A DNA stretch of 64,000 nt from Flavobacterium aquidurense (GTDB taxonomy: Bacteria; Bacteroidota; Bacteroidia; Flavobacteriales; Flavobacteriaceae): contig NZ_JRLF01000014.1 of the NCBI RefSeq assembly GCF_001404985.1, positions 372,001 to 436,000 of the forward strand, given 5' to 3'. Below are positions 44,759 to 52,184 of the stretch, piece by piece. The notes under the pieces were generated by a model. It searched no databases. It saw only the letters and a list, made by a program, of their open reading frames with translations, and had not been told where the DNA came from. Numbering within the stretch: position 1 is the stretch's first letter; each line of letters begins with the position of its first letter. The position numbers and the translations under genes are program-made.

Positions 44759-44766
44759 CAAAAATA
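44759..44766 (-). promoter_or_regulatory. Candidate -7 element of the PCAT-HlyD operon
   Basis: On the minus strand the bases read TATTTTTG, a TAnnTTTG match. It supports translation from the TTG at 44707. No well-spaced -33 box was seen. Confidence 0.4.
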
Positions 44767-44913
44767 TACTATTTACCAACTAGAAGTTCGAAATTAATCG
44801 TTTTCCTTTTCATTTCAATTAAAAAAAAATATCATTCTATTAATTAATAAAAAACGTCTCAATTTTTACTAAATAATACATTATAAACAGTGGTGAATTA
44901 AAAGTTTATCCTT

Positions 44914-45930
44914 TTATACTTTTTTTAAAAGCCAATTTTGTACATCTTTAAAAACACTATCCCAATGATAACTACTCTCGAGTTCTTTACCATTTTTATC
45001 AATTTCTTTTTTGTTGTAATTATGATCTAAATCCGGATAAACAAACATTGTCAATTTTTTTTCCCTTAACAAAAAAGGGAGCAAATCATTATTTAACGAT
45101 CCAATATCCTCAGTTCCATAAGTAATAAGAATAGGGTTTTTAAATTTCAACATACTTTCAAAAGACAACACATTATTATAACTCATTCTATTATATGTTT
45201 CGAAATCATTTTTATACAGTTCAATATTTTTTGGAATATTTTTAAAGCTCTCAATATCTTGCTCAATTTCTTTTTGAAGCAAACTATCTGATGGTGTAGA
45301 TAATGATTCTATTCTGGATTTTAGTACATATTCTGCTATTCTGTTAAATGGATTAGCCGACATACAAACCAACTTAGCTATTTTTCTATTATTTTCTGAA
45401 AGCTTAGCTGCCACTCTGTATCCTTCTGAATGACCTATCACAAATATAGAATCTTTTTGTACCCATTTTTGCTTATATAGGTAGTTAAGAACAGCTTTAG
45501 CCTGAGCTGTTCTATATTTTAAATTATCATTTTTGACAAATTCAATTGGAACTTTACCATTTATATCTAAATAGCCTTCAGTATCAGTTTCATAAGATCC
45601 AACTATCGGAATCCCATGTCTGGCAATGATAATAAAATTAAACTTCTTTAAATATTCGTCAATTTCAAAAGGAAATGCTGTAACACTTGCACCTGTTGAA
45701 TCATGAAAAATTAATGGCTTTGCTAATGATCCTTGTAGAAATAGAATTGTAGGCTTTATTATTTTTTTATCTGCATTTGTTGTCAAAAAAGAAATAGTAT
45801 CTTTTTTTGATACTATATTAATCTTACGAAAGCCGTTTTGATCAATATATTTATCCTCTTTGTTTTGCGAGAACAAATTTAAATTGATAAATAAGAAGAT
45901 TAAAAGAAATAATTTTGTTTTAAAAAGCAT
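44914..45930 (-). CDS. Secreted alpha/beta-hydrolase-like protein
   Basis: From the ATG at 45930 the protein has 338 residues and a signal peptide (MLFKTKLFLLIFLFINLNLF, then SQN). An open frame runs further upstream to a TTG at 46071, but that stretch has no signal peptide. The fold signs are FLQGSLAKPLIF, nucleophile elbow GHSEG, a helical cap, ILITYGTEDIG with the acid, and DLDHNYN with the catalytic His. Substrate unknown. It lies between the peptide gene and the exporter, so it may mature, inactivate or protect against the peptide, but a terminator at 46144-46178 separates the units. Confidence 0.75.
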   Translation of the reverse strand: MLFKTKLFLLIFLFINLNLFSQNKEDKYIDQNGFRKINIVSKKDTISFLTTNADKKIIKPTILFLQGSLAKPLIFHDSTGASVTAFPFEIDEYLKKFNFIIIARHGIPIVGSYETDTEGYLDINGKVPIEFVKNDNLKYRTAQAKAVLNYLYKQKWVQKDSIFVIGHSEGYRVAAKLSENNRKIAKLVCMSANPFNRIAEYVLKSRIESLSTPSDSLLQKEIEQDIESFKNIPKNIELYKNDFETYNRMSYNNVLSFESMLKFKNPILITYGTEDIGSLNNDLLPFLLREKKLTMFVYPDLDHNYNKKEIDKNGKELESSYHWDSVFKDVQNWLLKKV

Positions 45931-46407
45931 ATCTATTTTACTTATAATTTTATTATAATCCAAAGCCTCAACGTTTAATTTTTTTATTGTCTCAATTGGC
46001 AATTCTTTTAATAATTGATTTTGGATATGACAAATTATGTCTTTACATGAGGAAATCAAAGTAAAAAACAATTAGAGAAGTGATTCATAATTACTTATCT
46101 TATAAAGTAATACCGTAAAATATTTTATTTATTGCAAACAAGACATAAAAAAACAGAGAAGATTAATATCTTCTCTGTCAGGTATTTAAAAGCATATTTA
46201 TTAGAAATACAATTTCTGTAGGATATGGCACTGGTTAACCCTAACCAAATAAAATCAACTCAGTGACCAATTTTCCTAAGAATCCCTACACCAATCATCA
46301 ATGTGGGGAAATTGCTCAATGTTCCACGATCGAGCGCCTACAAATTAAAAAAAACATGACTAAATTCTAAAAAAGGCTGTACTGTACTTCTATTAAAACG
46401 CTAAAAA
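45931..46407 (-). other. Spacer with a possible coding relic
   Basis: Beyond the terminator at 46144-46178, the minus strand from 46337 reads as an open frame (ALDRGTLSNFPTLMIGVGIL and on) broken by one TGA at 46262-46260. It then continues open past 46180. The composition is more protein-like than the AT-rich surroundings. It could be a decayed gene end or insertion-element fragment. No family was recognised. Confidence 0.35.
46144..46178 (-). terminator. Terminator downstream of the cysteine-rich peptide gene
   Basis: On the minus strand ACAGAGAAGAT (46178-46168) pairs perfectly with ATCTTCTCTGT (46163-46153), then a T tract. It would end the transcript of the VKOR and peptide genes. Confidence 0.8.
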
Positions 46408-46599
46408 TTAACAACAAAGGCGACTTGTTTCACAAATTCCTGCTAATGTATTCACAGGACAAATTCCGCCTACGGGTATTAAAACACAACCAGCTTCTAT
46501 CGCATAAACCCAACATTCAGGTATTCCTCCCTTTATGGTTTTTTGCTCATTTTTGCTTATGTGCTGAGCACTCTCTAAATTCAAAATCTTCTTTAACAT
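46408..46599 (-). CDS. Double-glycine leader peptide with six-cysteine core
   Basis: The 63-residue precursor has a leader ending SKNEQKTIKGG (Gly24-Gly25), the cleavage signal of PCAT transporters. The 38-residue core has cysteines at 29, 38, 47, 56, 62 and 63, the first four spaced exactly nine residues apart. It also has a hydrophobic Gly-rich centre (AGCVLIPVGGICPV). It looks like a bacteriocin-like or other exported disulfide peptide. It lies 89 bp after a VKOR-thioredoxin gene on the same strand, probably co-transcribed, and 1.7 kb from the exporter. Activity unknown. Confidence 0.82.
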   Translation of the reverse strand: MLKKILNLESAQHISKNEQKTIKGGIPECWVYAIEAGCVLIPVGGICPVNTLAGICETSRLCC

Positions 46600-46688
46600 A
46601 TATTGTGCTAAAAATTAAATCCTAATAATATCATTCACAAATGAGAAATCTTTCTCTTACACTAGAAAATTGATTTTTCTAAGTAACT

Positions 46689-48248
46689 TTAAGCTATCTT
46701 TTTTTCCAAGATTTCAATTTCTTCAACAAAATCATTTAAGAAATATTTTAATTCACTCAATTCATATTCACTAGGAAACACTCTTTCATTTACAATTTTA
46801 ACTGGTGTATAATTAAAATTATTCTTAGAGCACCATTCGTATTGTTTTTGTATTTCCTGATTGATCATTATGCTTACAGAATCTACATGCCATTTCTTTA
46901 ACCATTTTTTAAGGCCTATTTTTTTAATATGCCAGTCAGATATTGCTTCTACCGTTTTGCCCGGAGTGGCTCTGTTAATGGTTAAAAGTCTTTCGACAAC
47001 AGCTTTATATGGATTCTCTACATTTTCAGGATTAATATTGAACAATACACTCAAAAAAATCTTGTCCGGAAATCTTAAAACCAAATCAAAGGCTTCCTGA
47101 AATGTTTTATGGCAATGTTCGCAACTCGGACTAATAATAATCGAAAGTTTTACTGCTGCATTTCTATTTCCAAAATTCAATCCTCTTAAATCTTCAAACC
47201 CATTTATATATGGAACTTTCTTTGAAAGAAAATTCAATAAAGAATAATTTCTTTTGAACTTTTTCATCTCTTTAAGAGAACTTTCACTAGTCAATATATT
47301 TTTTATCATTGTTTTTAATACTGACCAAATTGGTAACAGAAGAAGAACAGCGAATAAAAAAGGGAACATCTCACCAAAACTAAAACTCAATGTAAATAAA
47401 TCTGATGCAAACCATATTACACTTTGTATAAAGATTAAACCCGAAACTGCTAAGCACATTACACACCACTTTTGAATTTCAAATTTTTGAATCCAAATTG
47501 AGGACACAATCACCGGAATAGCCAATAAGCTTAAAAAACCAACAAATATTGCAGATTGTAATGGCTGTACTAAAATGGCAATTAAACTTGAACCAAAGAA
47601 AATAAGCGGCAGATCAGAAAAGTTAATCCAATTATTCCCTATTCTTTCGTTTCCATTAATAACTGAGCTACAAGATGAATTAGAACTTAGATTACAAAAT
47701 CTTGAAATGATACTATTTTTAAAACCTAATTTTTCCTGAACAATAAATATGCTAACTACAAGTCCTAAAATAGATGTAATTAGAAAAACAAGACTAAATA
47801 CATTATATGTGTTGTAGTAAAATGATAATCCTACTACCAATAATAATGGTAAAGTATATTTTAACCAACTATATTCAACTTTCAGGTTTTCTCTGCCAAC
47901 TACATTATTTGGTTCTATTGCAACAATTACTCCGTTCCAGTCTAAAAGGAATTTTTCATAGGACATTTTTAAGCTTCCTTTTTTAATGGTATTGATACGA
48001 ACGAAATTTTTTGCTTTTTCTACCAATATAAGTTCCTCTTTAAAATAAGCTAAAAAGTTCGATGGCAAATCTACTATCTGTTCTTTCGAAACTCTTACCG
48101 CAGCATTCTCTACAGACAATAAATCGAGAGAATCTGTTATTGCAAATAAACTTGGATAATTAGGATGAGAAAGAAACAAATCCTTAAACTCATTTTTAAT
48201 TTCTGAGTATCTATTTATTTGTAGAAATTTTTGGACAAGTTTTAACAT
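46689..48248 (-). CDS. VKOR-thioredoxin fusion with inactive C39-like N-terminal domain
   Basis: The 519-residue membrane protein has three parts. Residues 1-125 resemble a C39 peptidase domain (HPNYPSLFAITDSLDLL) without the catalytic Cys. A VKOR domain (about 130-315) has loop cysteines C185 and C193 and active-site C262-x2-C265. A C-terminal thioredoxin-fold domain has C376-x2-C379 (SCEHC). VKOR-thioredoxin fusions form disulfides and pass electrons to quinone. The degenerate C39 domain could bind leader peptides without cutting. The next gene encodes a peptide with six core cysteines, which makes it a strong candidate substrate. Confidence 0.88.
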   Translation of the reverse strand: MLKLVQKFLQINRYSEIKNEFKDLFLSHPNYPSLFAITDSLDLLSVENAAVRVSKEQIVDLPSNFLAYFKEELILVEKAKNFVRINTIKKGSLKMSYEKFLLDWNGVIVAIEPNNVVGRENLKVEYSWLKYTLPLLLVVGLSFYYNTYNVFSLVFLITSILGLVVSIFIVQEKLGFKNSIISRFCNLSSNSSCSSVINGNERIGNNWINFSDLPLIFFGSSLIAILVQPLQSAIFVGFLSLLAIPVIVSSIWIQKFEIQKWCVMCLAVSGLIFIQSVIWFASDLFTLSFSFGEMFPFLFAVLLLLPIWSVLKTMIKNILTSESSLKEMKKFKRNYSLLNFLSKKVPYINGFEDLRGLNFGNRNAAVKLSIIISPSCEHCHKTFQEAFDLVLRFPDKIFLSVLFNINPENVENPYKAVVERLLTINRATPGKTVEAISDWHIKKIGLKKWLKKWHVDSVSIMINQEIQKQYEWCSKNNFNYTPVKIVNERVFPSEYELSELKYFLNDFVEEIEILEKKIA

Positions 48249-48413
48249 TTTTACGAATCTTTAAAATCATAATTACACTGCAAATATTGCTGTTTTTATT
48301 GAGAAAAAAACGCCGTTAGCACACATTTTATCAATTATACTACATACAATTTATAAATTATATCAGTCTGATTAAAACATATAACTACTTAAAAAACAAT
48401 AAGTTAAATTGAT

Positions 48414-48421
48414 TAATTTTG
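48414..48421 (+). promoter_or_regulatory. -7 promoter element of the tandem peptide genes
   Basis: TAATTTTG matches TAnnTTTG and lies 95 bp before the first peptide ATG. The predicted start near 48428 places the hairpin at 48434-48462 at the very 5' end of the RNA. Confidence 0.5.
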
Positions 48422-48433
48422 CACCAAAACTCT

Positions 48434-48468
48434 CAAAACCCTAATCTCGATTAAGGGTTTTGCTTTTT
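48434..48468 (+). promoter_or_regulatory. Terminator-like hairpin in the 5' leader, candidate attenuator
   Basis: CAAAACCCT (48434-48442) pairs with AGGGTTTTG (48454-48462) in a 9-bp stem with an 11-nt loop, followed by five T's at 48464-48468. No plus-strand gene precedes it, so it cannot be an ordinary gene-end terminator. It lies between promoter and first ORF. Confidence 0.55.
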
Positions 48469-48508
48469 GTCTAGTTTTGATAAATCATAAACTCTAATAC
48501 ACACAAAC

Positions 48509-48649
48509 ATGACAAATCAAGGATTAAATTTCAAAGTTTTTGAAAATGAAAAATTATCAAAAAACCATCAAAAAACTGTTCGCGGTGGTGACGATGATCC
48601 AACGAAAGGAAACGGAAACGGAAATACTAAACCAGAAGTAACAAAATAA
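48509..48649 (+). CDS. Double-glycine leader peptide 1 (PTKGNGNGN core)
   Basis: The 46-residue precursor begins MTNQGLNFKVFENEKLSKNH. The leader ends QKTVRGG (Gly26-Gly27). The predicted exported core is 19 residues, DDDPTKGNGNGNTKPEVTK, hydrophilic and without cysteine or aromatic residues. It is the first of three tandem paralogues with near-identical leaders and an invariant PTKGNGNGN. The frame, the A-rich region before the ATG and the conservation across three copies support it as a real gene. Small hydrophilic cores suit a signalling peptide better than a pore-forming bacteriocin, but this is inference. Confidence 0.85.
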   Translation: MTNQGLNFKVFENEKLSKNHQKTVRGGDDDPTKGNGNGNTKPEVTK

Positions 48650-48677
48650 AAATAAACAGAAATAAATATAAATAGAT

Positions 48678-48839
48678 ATGAAAAATTATAAATTAAATCT
48701 TCAGGACTTTGAAAATAATACATTATCTAAAAGTCAACAAAAAACAGTTCGAGGCGGTGATGGTGAAGAACCTACCAAAGGAAATGGGAACGGAAATACT
48801 CAGGAAACAATAAATAACACTAATACAAATAATAAATAA
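48678..48839 (+). CDS. Double-glycine leader peptide 2 (PTKGNGNGN core)
   Basis: The 53-residue precursor starts MKNYKLNLQDFENNTLSKSQ. The leader ends QKTVRGG (26-27). The 26-residue core starts DGEEPTKGNGNGNTQE and has an Asn/Thr-rich tail (INNTNTNNK). The gene lies 28 bp after copy 1 and 4 bp before copy 3, so all three share a transcript. Variation is confined to the acidic start and the tail, while PTKGNGNGN is unchanged. Confidence 0.85.
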   Translation: MKNYKLNLQDFENNTLSKSQQKTVRGGDGEEPTKGNGNGNTQETINNTNTNNK

Positions 48840-48843
48840 AAAG

Positions 48844-48972
48844 ATGAAAAATTGTAAATTGAATTTCGAAGATTTTGAAAATGAAAAATTATCTAAAAAT
48901 CAACAAAAAACTGTTCTTGGCGGGAATGAAGAACCTACAAAAGGAAACGGAAACGGAAATGGTCATCCTTGA
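48844..48972 (+). CDS. Double-glycine leader peptide 3 (PTKGNGNGN core)
   Basis: The 42-residue precursor starts MKNCKLNFEDFENEKLSKNQ and its leader ends QKTVLGG (26-27). The core is 15 residues, NEEPTKGNGNGNGHP, the shortest of the three. The single Cys (C4) is in the leader and would be lost on export. It is followed after 34 bp by the stop of the convergent TPR/AraC regulator, with no clear terminator between. Confidence 0.85.
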   Translation: MKNCKLNFEDFENEKLSKNQQKTVLGGNEEPTKGNGNGNGHP

Positions 48973-49006
48973 GAATTGATATCTTATAAAAAATAAGCCT
49001 TTTTAA

Positions 49007-50752
49007 TTATAAATTATTCGCAAATTGAGCTGGAGATACTCCAGTTCTTTTGCGAAATGATTTAGCAAATGATACAGCATTTTTAAATCCTACACTTTCT
49101 GCAATTGCCTGTGTAGAATATTTGCGATACATGTGATTGGTAATCATTTCGTTAATCACATAATTAATTTTAAGTTCATTCGAATATTCTCCAAATGATT
49201 TACCAAATCGCTTATTAACAACATAAGACAAGTAGGTTGTATTTGTTTTGATCTTTTTAGCCACGTAAGGCAGGGTAAAATCGGCATTTAAATATTCATG
49301 TTTGCTTTCGAGTGCTAAAAGTTTCTCTACTATTTTGTTTTCTTTAGCTTCATCAATACTTAAATTGACATTTTCTTTTTTAGAGTGCACTTCCTCTTCG
49401 CGTTCAATTAAAACTTCCTCAACTTCGGGTTGATTTTTCTTTTCAAGATTGGCTTTAAACTCTTCAATCAGGGCATTCATCTTTTTATGTGCCTTGTTTT
49501 TATCTCTTATATTTTTAATTAATAAAAAAACAATCCCAACAAATAAAACGACATAAAATACTCGTAATGCTTTGGTTAGAAAAACGTCGTATTTGTATTT
49601 TTCTTTAATTGTGACCATTTCATCCGTCAAACCTCCTACGCCAAGCTTGTAATTTACTTCTAAAATCTGATCATTTAATTTTGCTTCAGATTTTTCATAA
49701 TTATCCAAATAAATTTTTGAATGTTTATAAGCCAGATCAGGCTCTTTGAGGATATTGTAAATTTTTGCCTGAAAATAATTTGACTTTAAATAATCCAGTT
49801 CGTTATTCTTTGTTATAGCACCAATTGAATCTGATTTTTTAAAAAATACTAATGCTTTATCATATTTTTTTGTAGTATAATAAATGTCTCCCAAATTATA
49901 GTTGGCAGAACAAAGCAATTGCTTCATATTGTTTTGATGAGCCAGAAAAACAATGTCATAATATGTCTTTTCGGCATCTTCATATTCCTTGAGCACACTA
50001 TAAATATTACCCAGGCTTAATTTTGCCACAATCTTGTTGTCTGTAAAATTCTGTGAATAACTAATTGTTTTTTTATAAAAATATTCCGCTGAATCCAGTA
50101 AGAATCTTTGTTTAGAATTTTTCATATAATAGTTTTCATATGAACCTGCTAAACTCAGATTGATATTACTTTTATTATTCAAATACTGGTCTCTGGTGTA
50201 AACTCCTTGATTTTTATCTACAAAATCATTAAGCTGTCTTAAGTCTTTAATGGCTAAGCGATAATTACCTACAGCATCATTTATTGAGGCTATATTATTT
50301 TTAAATTTTACAATTTGAATAACATCACCAATTTGTGTCGAAAGTTTAATTCCTTGTTGGTAATTATCCAAGGCAGCACTAAAATTTCCTCTTTTCCATT
50401 CAGACAGGCCGGCGTAATTATATAAGTATGTTTTTAATTGAATTTTATCTTGTGAATCGGGCATTTTTTCCAAATAATTAAATGCCAGTTGATATTTTTG
50501 TTTTGATTTTACTGTGTTTCCTTTTAACTGAAATAAGTATGACAAAGCACCATTTGAGAAGGCCAAATGTTTATAATTATTGGATTTTGCCATTTTATTG
50601 GCATATACTACAGCACTATCAACATTTACGTTAATATTTAATCGAATTTTGTCTTGTAATACGATATACTCTTGTTCCGTTAATGCACTTTTTTGCTGAG
50701 CAAATGCACTATTCAGAACAAAAAAGAGTAAAAAAGAGATGATCAGCCTCAT
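49007..50752 (-). CDS. Membrane regulator: periplasmic TPR sensor, one TM helix, AraC-type HTH
   Basis: The 581-residue protein has a signal peptide (MRLIISFLLFFVLNSAFAQ). About seven TPR-like helical repeats (20-370) follow, then one transmembrane helix (about 394-412, RVFYVVLFVGIVFLLIKN), a charged coiled linker and an AraC DNA-binding domain. The last includes TQAIAESVGFKNAVSFAKSFRKRTGVSP. The layout would let it sense a ligand outside the cytoplasm and bind DNA inside. It converges on the three peptide genes 34 bp away. Peptide sensing is therefore an attractive guess, without direct proof. Confidence 0.85.
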   Translation of the reverse strand: MRLIISFLLFFVLNSAFAQQKSALTEQEYIVLQDKIRLNINVNVDSAVVYANKMAKSNNYKHLAFSNGALSYLFQLKGNTVKSKQKYQLAFNYLEKMPDSQDKIQLKTYLYNYAGLSEWKRGNFSAALDNYQQGIKLSTQIGDVIQIVKFKNNIASINDAVGNYRLAIKDLRQLNDFVDKNQGVYTRDQYLNNKSNINLSLAGSYENYYMKNSKQRFLLDSAEYFYKKTISYSQNFTDNKIVAKLSLGNIYSVLKEYEDAEKTYYDIVFLAHQNNMKQLLCSANYNLGDIYYTTKKYDKALVFFKKSDSIGAITKNNELDYLKSNYFQAKIYNILKEPDLAYKHSKIYLDNYEKSEAKLNDQILEVNYKLGVGGLTDEMVTIKEKYKYDVFLTKALRVFYVVLFVGIVFLLIKNIRDKNKAHKKMNALIEEFKANLEKKNQPEVEEVLIEREEEVHSKKENVNLSIDEAKENKIVEKLLALESKHEYLNADFTLPYVAKKIKTNTTYLSYVVNKRFGKSFGEYSNELKINYVINEMITNHMYRKYSTQAIAESVGFKNAVSFAKSFRKRTGVSPAQFANNL

Positions 50753-50866
50753 TAAAATTGTTTTTGGAATCTCAAAAATAGCTTATAAATTTTCAATAAA
50801 CTAAAATTTATTCGTCTTTATATTATTTTTCTTCTTTAACAATAGTAAAAATATAACAATTTAACG

Positions 50867-50898
50867 TTGTTTTGTTATATTTTTATTACGTAAATTTG
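50867..50898 (+). promoter_or_regulatory. Promoter of the acyl-CoA dehydrogenase gene
   Basis: TTG (50867-50869), 21 bp and TAAATTTG (50891-50898) fit the Bacteroidota promoter. The ATG lies 20 bp downstream of the -7 box. Confidence 0.65.
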
Positions 50899-50918
50899 TT
50901 TTGTAAAACTATCAAAAA

Positions 50919-52097
50919 ATGAAACCAGACTTATTTCAAGCCCCAGATTATTATAACCTAGACGATTTGCTTACAGACGAACATAAATTAGTTCGCGAAT
51001 CAGCTCGTGCATGGGTAAAAAGAGAAGTTTCTCCTATTATAGAAGAATATGCTCAAAAAGCAGAATTTCCAAAACAAATTATAAAAGGACTTGGAGAAAT
51101 AGGCGGTTTCGGACCTTATATTCCAGTTGAATACGGCGGTGCAGGATTGGACCAAATTTCATATGGTTTAATTATGCAGGAAATCGAGCGTGGAGATTCC
51201 GGGGTAAGATCGACTTCATCTGTTCAGTCTTCCTTAGTTATGTACCCAATCTGGAAATATGGAAACGAAGAGCAACGCATGAAATATTTACCAAAACTGG
51301 CAACAGGAGAATTCATGGGTTGTTTTGGTCTGACTGAACCAGATCATGGTTCTGATCCGGGAAGTATGATCACTAACTTTAAAGATATGGGTGATCATTA
51401 TCTTTTAAATGGTGCCAAAATGTGGATTTCGAATGCTCCTTTTGCTGATATTGCTGTTGTTTGGGCAAAAAATGAAGAAGGGCGAATTCACGGATTGATT
51501 GTTGAACGTGGCATGGAGGGCTTTAGCACTCCTGAAACGCACAATAAATGGTCGCTTCGTGCATCATCAACCGGAGAATTGATTTTTGATAATGTAAAAG
51601 TTCCCAAAGAAAATCTCTTACCTAATAAATCCGGTTTAGGCGCTCCGCTTGGCTGTTTAGATTCTGCACGATACGGAATTGCTTGGGGAGCAATTGGTGC
51701 AGCAATGGATTGTTATGATACTGCTTTGCGATATTCAAAAGAAAGAATTCAGTTTGGCAAACCAATTGGAGGAACTCAATTGCAACAGAAAAAACTGGCA
51801 GAAATGATTACTGAAATTACAAAAGCGCAATTATTAACGTGGCGTTTAGGTGTTTTAAGAAACGAAGGAAAAGCGACAACTTCACAAATTTCAATGGCAA
51901 AACGTAACAATGTTGATATGGCAATTCATATCGCCAGAGAAGCCAGACAAATGTTGGGAGGAATGGGAATCACTGGCGAATACTCGATTATGCGTCATAT
52001 GATGAACCTCGAAAGTGTGATTACTTATGAAGGAACCCATGACATTCATTTACTAATTACAGGAATGGATGTAACTGGAATTCCAGCTTTTAAATAG
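50919..52097 (+). CDS. Glutaryl-CoA dehydrogenase-like acyl-CoA dehydrogenase
   Basis: The 392-residue flavoprotein has the acyl-CoA dehydrogenase signatures GCFGLTEPDHGSDPGSM and RQMLGGMGITGEYSIMRHMMNLESVITYEGTHDIH. The catalytic Glu is in YEGT. The stretch GVRSTSSVQSSLVMYPI matches the substrate-binding Arg-Ser segment of human GCDH, which separates it from short- and medium-chain enzymes. It should convert glutaryl-CoA to crotonyl-CoA in lysine/tryptophan catabolism. Monocistronic between its promoter and a terminator. Other family members remain possible. Confidence 0.9.
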   Translation: MKPDLFQAPDYYNLDDLLTDEHKLVRESARAWVKREVSPIIEEYAQKAEFPKQIIKGLGEIGGFGPYIPVEYGGAGLDQISYGLIMQEIERGDSGVRSTSSVQSSLVMYPIWKYGNEEQRMKYLPKLATGEFMGCFGLTEPDHGSDPGSMITNFKDMGDHYLLNGAKMWISNAPFADIAVVWAKNEEGRIHGLIVERGMEGFSTPETHNKWSLRASSTGELIFDNVKVPKENLLPNKSGLGAPLGCLDSARYGIAWGAIGAAMDCYDTALRYSKERIQFGKPIGGTQLQQKKLAEMITEITKAQLLTWRLGVLRNEGKATTSQISMAKRNNVDMAIHIAREARQMLGGMGITGEYSIMRHMMNLESVITYEGTHDIHLLITGMDVTGIPAFK

Positions 52098-52130
52098 TAA
52101 ACATCTATTAAAATATATACAAAAACAATA

Positions 52131-52162
52131 TAAAAAGCTTCTTCTAACCGAGAAGCTTTTTA
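52131..52162 (+). terminator. Terminator after the acyl-CoA dehydrogenase
   Basis: AAAAAGCTTCT pairs with AGAAGCTTTTT across a short loop. Its T run merges into the next promoter's TATATTTG box at 52161-52168. Confidence 0.8.
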
Positions 52163-52168
52163 TATTTG
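52161..52168 (+). promoter_or_regulatory. -7 promoter element of the DUF3050 gene
   Basis: TATATTTG lies 16 bp before the ATG at 52185. It overlaps the tail of the preceding terminator. The mRNA leader would be very short. Confidence 0.55.
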
Positions 52169-52184
52169 CACAAAATTTACGAAA

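Noticed and set aside
45931..46071. Upstream extension of the secreted hydrolase
   Set aside because: The extension begins at a TTG and would place the clear signal peptide 47 residues inside the protein.
41219..50752. Reading the peptide locus as a lanthipeptide or radical-SAM RiPP cluster
   Set aside because: No lanthionine synthetase, radical SAM enzyme or other modifying enzyme is present. Only the VKOR-thioredoxin fusion could modify a peptide.
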